DNA of 64,000 bases from Nostoc sp. CMAA1605 (lineage in GTDB: Bacteria > Cyanobacteriota > Cyanobacteriia > Cyanobacteriales > Nostocaceae), in contig NZ_PJIZ01000014.1 of the NCBI RefSeq assembly GCF_021596505.1, positions 30,473 to 94,472 on the forward strand, read 5' to 3'. The notes below the pieces were generated by a model. The model was not told where the DNA came from. It worked only from the letters and a program-made list of their open reading frames with translations, and made no database searches. Made by a program: the position numbers and the translations under genes. Shown in pieces: positions 8,053-18,018 of this stretch; positions within the stretch are counted from its first letter, which is position 1, and each line of letters starts with the position of its first letter.

Positions 8053-10305
8053 TTACTTATTATTTTTTTGTAAAGGTACTAATCCAGTTTGTTCTAGGAG
8101 ATTTTGTACTTCTTGCGTTTTGAGCATTTCAGCAAATTTTTGTCCAATGGGAGGACGGCTATTATCTCCTAGATAAACTACAACCATTGGATAACTCAGG
8201 GGATAAGTTCCGTTCTTGAAAACTTCAAGATTAGGACTATAACTTCCTTTATCATCACATAAGTCTGTGTTGGGATTTATCGGTTTATTTGTATCATTCT
8301 GTACTAAAGCTTGTACGGATTCTTTATTACCATCTACGATGGCTAAAGGATATACGGAACACTGTCCAAATACTTGACTAAGCGTCGCAAAACCTATACT
8401 ACCCAGCTTTTTATCGTCTTTTTCAAAATCTTGTAAAATCTTCCTCACCATTTCTAAAGTCTTCAACTGAGTAATTACTATAGGCTCATTATCTGTAAAT
8501 GTATCCTGCTGTTTATTTATTTTCTGTAGTCGCTCAAATGTATCTATAGCATTAGGTTCTTTTAAAACTCTTTCTTTAAAAATATTTACTGCTTCTTCTT
8601 CTGAAGGTATATATAAATTTACACGTAATTTAGGTAACTGAGGATTTAATTGATTCCAATATTTAATTTTGCCTGTGTATAGATTTCGCAATTGCTCAAG
8701 ACTAATTTGACCCCGCAAGGGTTCAGGTAAATTTTGCTCTCGTTTAGAGTAGCTAAAAGCCACAAAAACCACCAAGCCATCATAGGCAAATTCTTTATAT
8801 CTCATTTGTGGTGGTAATTGATTAACTAAATTAGTCACAGCAAAATTATACTGACCAGATTGCACCTGAGCGATCGCGGTTTCTAATTTCTCTTCTGGTT
8901 GATAATTAATTTCCAGTTTCGGTTGGCTCTCTTTGAGCTTTTCTTCTAAGGTTTGGTTTTGTAAAATTAAATTACTCTGTTGTAAAATGTAACTCCAAGT
9001 AGCAGATTTTTCACCTGTATAATTGTATTTACCTGGAGGTACGCCAGGGACATCTTTTAAACAACAAACTACTGCATCTTGTGTATTAACTTCTGGCTTA
9101 TAAAATATTTTGATTAATAGCCAAATAATTCCAGACAAAAATGCTATACCTAAAAGACTTAGTAATAACCAATAAAGAGGATGAAACTTTCTTTTGGTTT
9201 CTTCTTCTGCTTCTATAACTAAAACTTGATTGTGAGTAATTGGTGTAATTTGAATGAGTGCTTGTCTGGCTTCTTCTGCACTAATAAATGGTTTATCTAG
9301 TTCTAACAGGCGAAACAGGAAAGCCTGAAATTCCTGTCTCACGACTGGCCAATGCTGTTCTATTTTCGGATCAAGTGCCTGATTATGGGAGTCTACCGTC
9401 TTGCCAGATAATAAATAAAAAGCAATATATCCTAAATTTTTTAAATCTTGAGTAAATGTAGGTGGACTTTTTTTATTATTAGGGAATTCAAATAAATTTT
9501 CCCAGACTGCTAAATCACAAACATGGGTAAAAAATTCTAGTTCATGGGCAATTAATAACAAACTATCTAAACTGAGATTGCCGTGTGCAATTCCTTGCTG
9601 TACTTGCCCAGAAGGTAAGCTAAATTTTTGACCGTGGAGAAATTGCAATGTTTGCAAAACTTGGTTCAGCACATGATAAACCTCGTTTTCATTCATTGCA
9701 CCACGTTCATGAAGATACTTCCGCAAAGTGGGATAGGTATCTTGAATACCAGTGGTGACGAGATAACAACGCTCGGCTGTGGGATCAGCGATCGCATCCC
9801 AAGGTAAAATCAAGCGGATATCCTGAACTCGACCATCAGCTAAACTTAAACCCGCCAACCGTTCAAAAGCCTGTTTTTTCTCTCTGGTTTCCTCTTGATT
9901 AAAAACCCGTTGTGGTAAAAGATATTCCTTAATGACCACAGGCTGCTGGTCTGCAAGCTGCACACCTTGGTACAAGCGTCCCATTCCCCGTCCTCCCAAA
10001 AAGCCATCTATGCGGTATCGTCCCCGATAGCCGCGAATTTCAGTTTTGGGGGGTAAAATCGCCGGAAAACCGCAATTAAGGCATTGTTTCGCCGTGGGGT
10101 CTTGTTCCAGGCTTTTTTGCGTCCATGCACAAGTTAAAGGGTTGCTATTCTCACAAACATAACGCCGATAGACCTCATCAACCCCCAAAGGAATTTGTGG
10201 TTCAACAGTCACTTCCCCAGAAACAACAGCATTATTAGTAACTTCTACCCCTGGTGACTGGGGAAAAAGTCCAGTTAACTTGGCTTTGATTTGTGCATAA
10301 ACCAC
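8053..10305 (-). CDS. Zn-ribbon + degenerate protein-kinase-like domain + TM + PstS-like periplasmic binding domain protein
   Basis: 750 aa: CxxC-type N-terminal motif (AKQCLNCGF), G-loop-like GFLGGRGMGRLYQG, VIKEY; HRD replaced by HGN (IAHGNLSLDSLLL), no DFG (CDLAVWE). TM segment FHPLYWLLLSLLGIAFLSGIIWLLIKIFY, then GVPPGKYNYTGEKSATWSYI resembling PstS. Confidence 0.75.
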   Translation of the reverse strand: MVYAQIKAKLTGLFPQSPGVEVTNNAVVSGEVTVEPQIPLGVDEVYRRYVCENSNPLTCAWTQKSLEQDPTAKQCLNCGFPAILPPKTEIRGYRGRYRIDGFLGGRGMGRLYQGVQLADQQPVVIKEYLLPQRVFNQEETREKKQAFERLAGLSLADGRVQDIRLILPWDAIADPTAERCYLVTTGIQDTYPTLRKYLHERGAMNENEVYHVLNQVLQTLQFLHGQKFSLPSGQVQQGIAHGNLSLDSLLLIAHELEFFTHVCDLAVWENLFEFPNNKKSPPTFTQDLKNLGYIAFYLLSGKTVDSHNQALDPKIEQHWPVVRQEFQAFLFRLLELDKPFISAEEARQALIQITPITHNQVLVIEAEEETKRKFHPLYWLLLSLLGIAFLSGIIWLLIKIFYKPEVNTQDAVVCCLKDVPGVPPGKYNYTGEKSATWSYILQQSNLILQNQTLEEKLKESQPKLEINYQPEEKLETAIAQVQSGQYNFAVTNLVNQLPPQMRYKEFAYDGLVVFVAFSYSKREQNLPEPLRGQISLEQLRNLYTGKIKYWNQLNPQLPKLRVNLYIPSEEEAVNIFKERVLKEPNAIDTFERLQKINKQQDTFTDNEPIVITQLKTLEMVRKILQDFEKDDKKLGSIGFATLSQVFGQCSVYPLAIVDGNKESVQALVQNDTNKPINPNTDLCDDKGSYSPNLEVFKNGTYPLSYPMVVVYLGDNSRPPIGQKFAEMLKTQEVQNLLEQTGLVPLQKNNK

Positions 10306-10387
10306 AACTAAAAACCCCTAGCGATCGCGCTTCTGGCATCGCATATTACCCTGATTTGGCGGCGATGACCATTAGACTTTCCGCTAG

Positions 10388-10545
10388 GGTGGGGATTGGG
10401 GATTGGGGACTGGGGACTGGGGATTGGGGACTGGGGACAAAGTAGACAAGGAGGACAAGGTAGATTATATATCCAATGCCCTATGCCCTATGCCCTATGC
10501 CCTATGCCCTATGCCCCATGCCCAATGCCCTATGCCCTATGCCCC
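10388..10545. repeat. STRR heptanucleotide arrays (GGGGATT/GGGGACT; TGCCCTA)
   Basis: Direct tandem heptamers by eye. Confidence 0.9.
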
Positions 10546-12296
10546 TATCTCAATAGTTCTTCTACCTGATGCTGGCTCCAGAGTTTGCGATACATTCCTT
10601 CTTGCTGCATCAGTTCTAGATGATTGCCTACTTGGACGATTTTACCTTTATCCATGACGAAAATTCGGTCAGCTGCTGCCGCCGCCGAAAGTTGGTGAGT
10701 GATAAATACTACGGTTTTGCGTCCTGCACCACTGGCTAAATGATTGAGGATTTGGGTAGCAGTTTGATTATCTACGCTCGAAAGGGCATCATCTAAAATT
10801 AACACTGGTGCATTAACTAACATTGCCCTTGCTAAAGCTGTGCGTTGTCGCTGACCGCCAGATAGAGTAATTCCCCTTTCCCCTACAATAGTTTCGTACT
10901 GTTGGGGAAAGTTCATGATTTCTGGGTGAATTTGGGCTGATTTAGCCACAGATTCTATATTTAATAGGTCGCTTTCTGGGTTGCCGTAGCGGATATTATT
11001 TTTGATGGTAGTGCTGAATAAAAAGCTATCTTGAGGTACATAGGCGATCGCACTGCGTAAATCAGCTAAAGCTATCTTAGTAATATCCACCCCATCTAAA
11101 AATAACTGTCCTGGGGCGATATCTAACAATCGCGGTAAAGCATTAGCCAAAGTAGACTTTCCTGAACCAATAGCCCCCACAATTGAGACTGTTTCCCCAG
11201 AATGAATTGTAAAATTAATCCCCTCTAAAGCTGATTGCTTTGCGCCTGGATAACTAAAACTGAAATTTTTCGCGGTTAATTCCCCTTTGACTTCAGCTAA
11301 GGGTAAATGAATGGCATCATGATTATCTTTTATCTTGGGTTGGACACTAAATATCGCTTCTAAACGGTCTATACTCACTTCCCCCCGTTGGTAAGAGGTA
11401 ATAGTGAAACCTAACAAAGTTGTGGGAAAAACTAGTCTTTCTACATAAATTAATAACGCCAAAAAATCACCAACTGCCAAATTACCAGTTGTAATTTGTG
11501 CTGTTCCTAACCAAATAATGATGAGTGAACTTAACCCCGCTAAACCACCAATCAAGGGGAACAAAGTATTGCGAATTTTCGCTAATCCCAAGTTTGCTTG
11601 TAATAATTCTTGATTTTTTTGAGCAAAGGCTCGACGTTCATTTGTTTCTTGGGCATAGATTTTAATTAAAGCCATGCCACTCATATCTTCTTGAATGAGT
11701 TCACTAATATCAGAGATTTTCTCTTGGACTGTGGCTTGTTTCTGACGTAAATGATTGCTAAATAAATGCACCAGCAGAAACATAAAAGGATACATCGCAA
11801 TAGCAGCCAATGTGAGATTGACGCTAATTGCTAGCATTGCTGGCAGTGTTAAGGCATAAGCAAACACTGTATTACTTAAACTTAACACCGCAAAACCCAA
11901 CAACCGCCGCACATTGTCTACATCACTAGTAGCCCTGCTAATTAAATCACCAATAGTATTAGTGGCAAAATAAGCTGGCTCTAATTGCAGTAAATGTTCA
12001 AAAATCTTTTGTTTGAGGTCAAATTCTACTTGTCTCCCTACGCCAAATATCCACAGGCGCGAAGCCATGCGAATCAACCACATCGCCGAACTGAGTAGAA
12101 CAATGATTACAACATAACGGAGTATTTCCTGCCAGCTAAAGTTCTGAGCAATTTGGTCAATACAAGCACGAATTAACCAAGGAATATAAACACCTAATGC
12201 GTTAACAGACAACAAAGCCAAAATCCCCAACGTCGCATCTCGCAAGTGGGGACGTAGATAAGCACCGATTTTAGCAATTCGCCGAGATTTTTGCAT
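10545..12296 (-). CDS. ABC transporter, fused permease/ATPase (MdlB/MsbA-like exporter)
   Basis: Walker A VGAIGSGKSTL, signature LSGGQRQRTALARAML, Walker B VLILDDALSSVD; six-TM type N-terminal domain. Confidence 0.93.
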   Translation of the reverse strand: MQKSRRIAKIGAYLRPHLRDATLGILALLSVNALGVYIPWLIRACIDQIAQNFSWQEILRYVVIIVLLSSAMWLIRMASRLWIFGVGRQVEFDLKQKIFEHLLQLEPAYFATNTIGDLISRATSDVDNVRRLLGFAVLSLSNTVFAYALTLPAMLAISVNLTLAAIAMYPFMFLLVHLFSNHLRQKQATVQEKISDISELIQEDMSGMALIKIYAQETNERRAFAQKNQELLQANLGLAKIRNTLFPLIGGLAGLSSLIIIWLGTAQITTGNLAVGDFLALLIYVERLVFPTTLLGFTITSYQRGEVSIDRLEAIFSVQPKIKDNHDAIHLPLAEVKGELTAKNFSFSYPGAKQSALEGINFTIHSGETVSIVGAIGSGKSTLANALPRLLDIAPGQLFLDGVDITKIALADLRSAIAYVPQDSFLFSTTIKNNIRYGNPESDLLNIESVAKSAQIHPEIMNFPQQYETIVGERGITLSGGQRQRTALARAMLVNAPVLILDDALSSVDNQTATQILNHLASGAGRKTVVFITHQLSAAAAADRIFVMDKGKIVQVGNHLELMQQEGMYRKLWSQHQVEELLR

Positions 12297-12299
12297 GGA

Positions 12300-12435
12300 A
12301 GTAAGGCAGAAAGCAGGGGAAGCAGGGGGAGCAGGGGGAGCAGGGGAAGCAGGGGAAGAAATTCAACCTCGCGCCCAATGCCCGATGCCCAATGCCCGAT
12401 CCCCAGTCCCCGATGCCCAATCCCCAATCCAGCCC
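12300..12435. repeat. GCAGGGGGA-type and heptanucleotide repeat arrays
   Basis: agcagggggagcagggggagcaggggaagcagggg; aatgcccgatgcccaatgcccgat. Confidence 0.85.
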
Positions 12436-12467
12436 TCAGTATACATAGTATCGATTGACTATTGCTT

Positions 12468-13145
12468 CTATCCCCGACGACCACGCAAGAAAGTGTAAAC
12501 CTGATTGAGATAACTTTCCCAAACTTGGGTTGTAAGTTGCAGTGTTTCGGCACTAGGTACAAAATCTTCTATCCGTAGGCCTCGTTCTCTGATTTGTTGA
12601 GGATTCTGCATTAGGTAAGGGGGAATTTGGGTTTGCCAGTAATTGAATGCTAAATCTGTCTGACCGATTCTAGAACTGGGTAAAATGCCATTTCCGGTGA
12701 CATCTGTAACCTGTGAAGCCACAATTGTTTCCGGTTGTGATGCGACTAACTCAGAACGAGGAATCATTGCTTCTTGAGGGACTAAGGGCGCTCTGACCAA
12801 AAAGTAGGCGATCGCCGGTGTGCTGGATAAAAGTAAAATTGCTAGTGACCAACCTACTAAATACCCTGCCGGTTTATCAATGCCACCGGCTTTGATTTTT
12901 TGTGCCGCAAACATTAACATTAACACTGACGCTCCCAATGGTTTGAGAGGGAATGATATTAACCTCCACAATGATGCGACGGCTGGCTCATTAGGGTTGA
13001 TGAATGACAAAGCAATCACAACAATAATGATGACGAAAACTGTCCGCCCTACAAAAGTTCCTGTGGGGTAAAACTTCTGAAACAACGTGTAAGCGATAGT
13101 TCCAATCAGTAACCACACCAAGACCCGACTTAAAAGTTCAAACAT
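12468..13145 (-). CDS. Membrane protein, unknown function
   Basis: 225 aa with several hydrophobic N-terminal segments and a soluble C-terminus. Confidence 0.65.
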   Translation of the reverse strand: MFELLSRVLVWLLIGTIAYTLFQKFYPTGTFVGRTVFVIIIVVIALSFINPNEPAVASLWRLISFPLKPLGASVLMLMFAAQKIKAGGIDKPAGYLVGWSLAILLLSSTPAIAYFLVRAPLVPQEAMIPRSELVASQPETIVASQVTDVTGNGILPSSRIGQTDLAFNYWQTQIPPYLMQNPQQIRERGLRIEDFVPSAETLQLTTQVWESYLNQVYTFLRGRRG

Positions 13146-13387
13146 AGATTTACACTCAAATCTCCTTTTGCGGTAAGCCTAGAGGTTTCTTAAAGTGGAT
13201 TTATTTTGTCGTCAACGGTAATTTGACTTAAAATATCCCGACCCTCACACCAATGACTACCGTCGTAGTGATTTTAGTGCAATTTTTTGCCACTGCGTCT
13301 AATATTTATAATTTTCCAGATTAGGAATGTGGTACGTCGGTGAACTAAATTGATTAATTGATTAGTTGTCACTCAAGAGGAAAAACT

Positions 13388-14386
13388 ATGTCACCTGGAA
13401 AACCCAGTATTTTGGTCACGGGGGGAGCAGGATATATCGGCTCACACACCGTTTTAGCTCTCAAACAAGCAGGTTATGACGTGGTAATACTCGATAACTT
13501 AGTTTATGGCCACCGTGACTTGGTAGAACAAGTTTTACAAGTCGAACTCATTATTGGTGATACGAGCGATCGCGCCCTATTAGATAATTTATTTCAAAGT
13601 CGCAATTTTGCCGCCGTTATGCACTTTTCCGCTTACGCTTATGTAGGCGAATCTGTGACCGACCCAGCCAAATACTACCGCAATAATGTTGTCGGAACAC
13701 TAGTGCTTTTAGAAGCCATGCAGGCAGCATCTATTAAGAAATTTGTCTTTTCTTCCACTTGTGCCACCTATGGTGTACCCGATGTAGTACCGATTCCCGA
13801 AAATCATCCCCAAAATCCCATCAATCCCTACGGTACTACCAAATTAATGGTTGAGCGCATCTTAGCAGATTTTGATGTAGCTTACGGTTTGAAATCTGTG
13901 CGTTTCCGCTATTTCAATGCGGCTGGCGCACACCCCCAAGGGTTATTAGGTGAAGACCATAACCCCGAAACCCATCTTATCCCCTTGGTACTCCTCACAG
14001 CCTTGGGTAAGCGCGAATCCATCTCTATTTTCGGTACAGATTACCCCACACCCGACGGGACTTGTATCCGCGACTATATCCATGTTAACGATTTAGCCGA
14101 TGCCCACATTTTAGGCTTGGAATATCTCTTAAAAGGTGGCGAAAGCGACGTATTTAATTTAGGTAATGGTCAAGGCTTCTCAGTTCGTGAAGTCATCGCC
14201 GCCGCCGAACAAGTCACAGGACTAACCATCCCCATAGTAGAATGCGATCGCCGCCCAGGAGACCCCCCCAGCCTCATTGGTAGCGGCGAAAAAGCCCGAA
14301 AAATCTTAGGTTGGCAACCCCAATACCCAGACATTAAAGATATCGTCACCCACGCCTGGCAATGGCATCTGGGAAGGCATAAGTAG
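13388..14386 (+). CDS. galE: UDP-glucose 4-epimerase
   Basis: ILVTGGAGYIGSHTVLAL, YGTTKLMVE (YxxxK), FRYFNAAGA, DYIHVNDLADAH. The ORF starts at 13358, but the internal ATG at 13388 fits the family start. Confidence 0.95.
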   Translation: MSPGKPSILVTGGAGYIGSHTVLALKQAGYDVVILDNLVYGHRDLVEQVLQVELIIGDTSDRALLDNLFQSRNFAAVMHFSAYAYVGESVTDPAKYYRNNVVGTLVLLEAMQAASIKKFVFSSTCATYGVPDVVPIPENHPQNPINPYGTTKLMVERILADFDVAYGLKSVRFRYFNAAGAHPQGLLGEDHNPETHLIPLVLLTALGKRESISIFGTDYPTPDGTCIRDYIHVNDLADAHILGLEYLLKGGESDVFNLGNGQGFSVREVIAAAEQVTGLTIPIVECDRRPGDPPSLIGSGEKARKILGWQPQYPDIKDIVTHAWQWHLGRHK

Positions 14387-14540
14387 GGGACTGGGGATTG
14401 GGGACTGGGGCATGGGAGATGCTGTTAGCGGAAGCGCGGCGTTTAGCCGGTGATGAGTAATGAGTGCTGAGTGCTGAGTGCTGAGTAATGAGTAATGAGT
14501 AATGAGTAATGAGTAATGACTAATGACTAATGACTATTGA
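14387..14540. repeat. STRR arrays (GGGGACT/GGGGATT; GAGTGCT; GAGTAAT; GACTAAT) with embedded hairpin module
   Basis: Period-7 arrays; module tgttagcggaagcgcggcgtttagccggtg at 14423-14453. Confidence 0.88.
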
Positions 14541-14929
14541 CTATTGACTACTTTCCTTAAAAAAACCTTAATTCTCCGAATCATCATTGCACCTCATTGA
14601 ATTGTTCGATTATACTTCGGTTAAATTTTGATGCAGTTAGTTAATATCAGTGTTTTAGCTGGTTATTTAATATTGGAAAGCAGCGAATATCGATTTTGTA
14701 GTTAGTTCGACAATATCTATTGGCCTTGCCTTATATCCCTTCTGCATTTTCATTGTAGGAGGGACGCAAAGCCATATCTATACAAAGCCTTTGAATTCTA
14801 TTTGGCAGCTTGTCAATTTATGTGAAACGAATTAATTATTATGCGGAATTTACATCAATATTCAGCGTCGAACCTTCTTTTTTAATGGAGTAATACCAAT
14901 TTTGCATTTTGAATTGGGAACAAAGCAAC

Positions 14930-15799
14930 ATGACAACATCAGATTTTACAATTATCAATAATAATCAATCCCCAAATTTAACTCCTGATGGCAGTACAAA
15001 TCTATCTTCAGATAAGACCAAAACACTGCTGACATTGAGGATAATTGAGAATTTACTAATAGCAGCCTTCTTATTAACTAGCATAATTATAATTGCCTTT
15101 TCTAAGAATAGTAACTTGGCAATTTATGGTGTAATAATTCTCTGTGTAATTTTGGTATTATTTATTATCAACAGACAAGTATTTCAAGATTCTCAAAAAT
15201 TAGTCTATCAGTATGAAGTTAATAGAAAAGCCGAAATATATACTTATCTATTGAATAATAATGCTTGGCAAGTCAACAACTTTACACCAGTCAAAGCCAA
15301 AGCGTTACAATATTGCCAAGATTTAATCGATGACTATAAACGAATTCGCAATTTATCGAGAAATATTTACTACCTATTGCAAATTACCACTGTGGTGTTT
15401 TCTGGGATTACACCGATTTTAGTGTTAGTAGATAAAATAGAATCAGGGCAGACTTGGTTAAAGTGGCTACCAGTAATTTGTCCAGCGATCGCCTCTATTT
15501 TAGCCAGTATAGTCACCTCATTTCCTTTCCAAAAAAATTGGGTGGCAGCAAATACAGCCGTAGAATTATTAGAGGCTGAACAGGAAAAATTTATTTTAGG
15601 AGTCACACCACCTTATCGGTTCTATGACATTGCCGATGAACTGCAACAGCAGCAAAAAGCTAGTCAATCATTAGAATATTTTATTCAACAAGTGAATAGT
15701 ATTCATCTCCAACAAGTACAGCAAAGTAGCGAAGCGACGGGAGAAAAGAAAGAAGCCAGCGCAGCGAAAGAATCACAACCAGCAGAGTCAGCCGCATAG
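14930..15799 (+). CDS. DUF4231/SLATT-like two-TM membrane protein
   Basis: RKAEIYTYLLNNNAWQVNNFTPVKAKALQYCQDLIDDYKRIR... two hydrophobic hairpins and a C-terminal helix, as in DUF4231/SLATT proteins. Confidence 0.6.
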   Translation: MTTSDFTIINNNQSPNLTPDGSTNLSSDKTKTLLTLRIIENLLIAAFLLTSIIIIAFSKNSNLAIYGVIILCVILVLFIINRQVFQDSQKLVYQYEVNRKAEIYTYLLNNNAWQVNNFTPVKAKALQYCQDLIDDYKRIRNLSRNIYYLLQITTVVFSGITPILVLVDKIESGQTWLKWLPVICPAIASILASIVTSFPFQKNWVAANTAVELLEAEQEKFILGVTPPYRFYDIADELQQQQKASQSLEYFIQQVNSIHLQQVQQSSEATGEKKEASAAKESQPAESAA

Positions 15800-15811
15800 T
15801 TGACGGCAAAT

Positions 15812-16465
15812 TTAATCAGCACTTCCCTTGCTTTTTCGCAATTGCCAAACACCAAATCCTACGCCTAAAAAAGTCACAGTCGGGATAGCGATCGCCCAAA
15901 CTGGAAATGATGATAAATTCTTCTCAATAGCCACATCATCAATTGTTTGCTGGCTAGATACTGGGTTCTTCTTGACCCCAACACCAGCCGCCACAGTTAC
16001 CTCAAAATTAAACTTAAAAGGTTGAAAGTTTGCCCCTGACTTGGGCTTTCCTGTAAGTTGCAACTGATACAATCCAGGCTTAGGAAAAGTAATATCTGCC
16101 CCAGGAATCCCTTGATAACGTTCCGCATTCACAGGCTTTAAAGACGGTTCTATCAGTGCTGGTTCTCCTGGGCTGTGGGGTTCAGCATAAATCGCTAACT
16201 GACAATTACATTGTGCAAGAGGAATTGTTTTACCACCCTTGCGCGTCAGAGCAAACCAAGCCTGTGCCGTTTCCCCAGCACGAGGATTATCGTTAGGTTG
16301 AATGTGCAGTGTTGCACCCACATCTGCGGCTATCTCTACCTTATGGGCGGAAACTAATTCAGCGTTGGTGAGTCCCAACATTAAACCACTCAACGCCGTA
16401 AAATACTTAATATATTTTCTACTCTTATTTGTAACCAATTTACTTTGATTGATTGGGTGGGACAT
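15812..16465 (-). CDS. Exported protein with single C-terminal TM, possibly metal-related
   Basis: Signal peptide-like N-terminus (LSGLMLGLTNAELVSA), Ig-like body, C-terminal TM VWAIAIPTVTFLGVGFGVWQLRKS. Overlaps the 3' end of the TauE/SafE gene. Confidence 0.6.
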   Translation of the reverse strand: MSHPINQSKLVTNKSRKYIKYFTALSGLMLGLTNAELVSAHKVEIAADVGATLHIQPNDNPRAGETAQAWFALTRKGGKTIPLAQCNCQLAIYAEPHSPGEPALIEPSLKPVNAERYQGIPGADITFPKPGLYQLQLTGKPKSGANFQPFKFNFEVTVAAGVGVKKNPVSSQQTIDDVAIEKNLSSFPVWAIAIPTVTFLGVGFGVWQLRKSKGSAD

Positions 16466-17711
16466 AAAACTTTTCTAGAGTTAACTTTGACCAAAAAAAG
16501 CGCGTTCTCACTAGCAATACACCCATGCTAATTAGTCCTAACAGTAGTGTTGCTAGTTGATTCCCCCAACTTAATTCTAAAGAACCCAAGTAATGAGAAC
16601 CAATCAACACCGCATGAATCACACTTAGCAGCAAAGCAGGCACACTCAATAAATGGATTTGTCGCCACCTTTTACCCCAAGTTTTCTGCAATGATTCCCA
16701 ACTGGTGAAAGCGGCGGGAGTCATCAATATTAATCCTACAGCACCTAAAACCATCGCCACTTGAAACTGTGGCGGTAAAAACCACACAGCCGACAATTTC
16801 CACTGCAAAGTGTGAGCAGTCATATGGGTAGTATGCGCCGCCGCCAACACAAAAGCCCCCACACCCAAAGCACGACGGTAGCGCAGAGGTGATGCCCACA
16901 ATTTACTTACAGGCCGAGCAATTAACGCCAGCATCAGACAAAATAAAGCTGCGTGTCCGGTGTAATCTACCATTGTGTCGCCAGTCCGCAGCAGAGTAAT
17001 CACCCCAATAATCAGCGTTACCCAACCACCTAAACGTAATAACTGACTACGCCTATCTCGACTCACCAAAGCTGTAGAAACCCCAACACCCAGCATAGTT
17101 GGCATTGTTCCTAAACCAAAAGCCAACATAGTCGTCATTCCCAGCCACAAATTCCCAGTCTCCGCCGCTTTAATTTGAGCAGCATACAAAAAACCACAGG
17201 GCATTAAACCCCAAGTCATCCCTAAAATTAACGGTGTCCACCATCGCTGCTGCCCAGATAGCCGCATCATCACCGCACTGAGGCGATTATGCAAGCCACT
17301 TTTTAAGAAAGGATGCAATAGAGGCACATGAGGCAGTAAATTAGGTGTAATTTGCCCCAAACCAAACCAAATAAGCATCACACCGGTAATTATGGCCATT
17401 ACCCGCCGGAGGTCACTACCTACCCCAGCTAATTGTCCACCTTGTAAAAGTACCGCACCCAAAGCCCCAATAGCAGCACCAACTAGGGCATAACTCAATA
17501 CCCGCCCTAAGTTTAACCAGAAATGAAAGATTAATTGCTGCTGCCAAGTGACGGCAGTTGGCTCTAGAGATAATACTTGTGCTGATTTGTGGGATTGCGA
17601 ATTTGGGCGACTAGACAGGGAAAACGCCACCGTTAGCGGCCCACACATCCCAAAGCAATGCCCAAAGCTACCCAAGAACCCCAGAATAGTAATGAGTGAT
17701 AAATCTAGCAT
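16440..17711 (-). CDS. Sulfite exporter TauE/SafE (COG2836-type) membrane protein with C-terminal ferric-reductase-like TM domain
   Basis: ITILGFLGSFGHCFGMCGPLTVAFSLS; WGLMPCGFLYAAQIKAAETGN. C-terminal HxxH-rich TM region (AAAHTTHMTAHTLQW, IHAVLIGSHYLG). Confidence 0.78.
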   Translation of the reverse strand: MLDLSLITILGFLGSFGHCFGMCGPLTVAFSLSSRPNSQSHKSAQVLSLEPTAVTWQQQLIFHFWLNLGRVLSYALVGAAIGALGAVLLQGGQLAGVGSDLRRVMAIITGVMLIWFGLGQITPNLLPHVPLLHPFLKSGLHNRLSAVMMRLSGQQRWWTPLILGMTWGLMPCGFLYAAQIKAAETGNLWLGMTTMLAFGLGTMPTMLGVGVSTALVSRDRRSQLLRLGGWVTLIIGVITLLRTGDTMVDYTGHAALFCLMLALIARPVSKLWASPLRYRRALGVGAFVLAAAHTTHMTAHTLQWKLSAVWFLPPQFQVAMVLGAVGLILMTPAAFTSWESLQKTWGKRWRQIHLLSVPALLLSVIHAVLIGSHYLGSLELSWGNQLATLLLGLISMGVLLVRTRFFWSKLTLEKFYVPPNQSK

Positions 17712-18018
17712 ATTTGTTTACATTTAAGGGATACTGGCAACTTTGTCAAAACACAGCCTGTAAAACTTCCTCTCAACCCTGTTCGTAGTGAGGACTTCAG
17801 TCCTCAAAAATGATAAAAAAATGAACCTAGATGCTCATATGAGAATCTGACTTACCCTACATACTCTTTAAGAGTGTTAAAAAACAAAAAAGGGATTGCA
17901 ACAAAGATTGATTCTGCTCTAATCTGGAAAAACAGTACGCCTGTTTGCTCGACCCCCTGTCTGGCACCAGCAACCTATTGATAAACTTGTATAGTAAAGT
18001 ACCACCGTGCCTAAAACG

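Noticed and set aside
7375-10305. Ordinary prophage.
   Set aside because: No integrase, capsid, terminase or lysis genes seen in the window; the pseudokinase-binding protein fits a CIS-like locus better, though the left flank is needed.
10403-10657. Track ORF 10403-10657, and similar ones at 12295-12498, 18833-19131, 28175-28438.
   Set aside because: Translations of STRR arrays, overlapping convincing genes.
17880-18006. Possible small RNA or riboswitch upstream of the DUF5895-like gene.
   Set aside because: No clear conserved secondary structure could be supported by eye; only a generic promoter-like TTGATA...TATAGT was seen.
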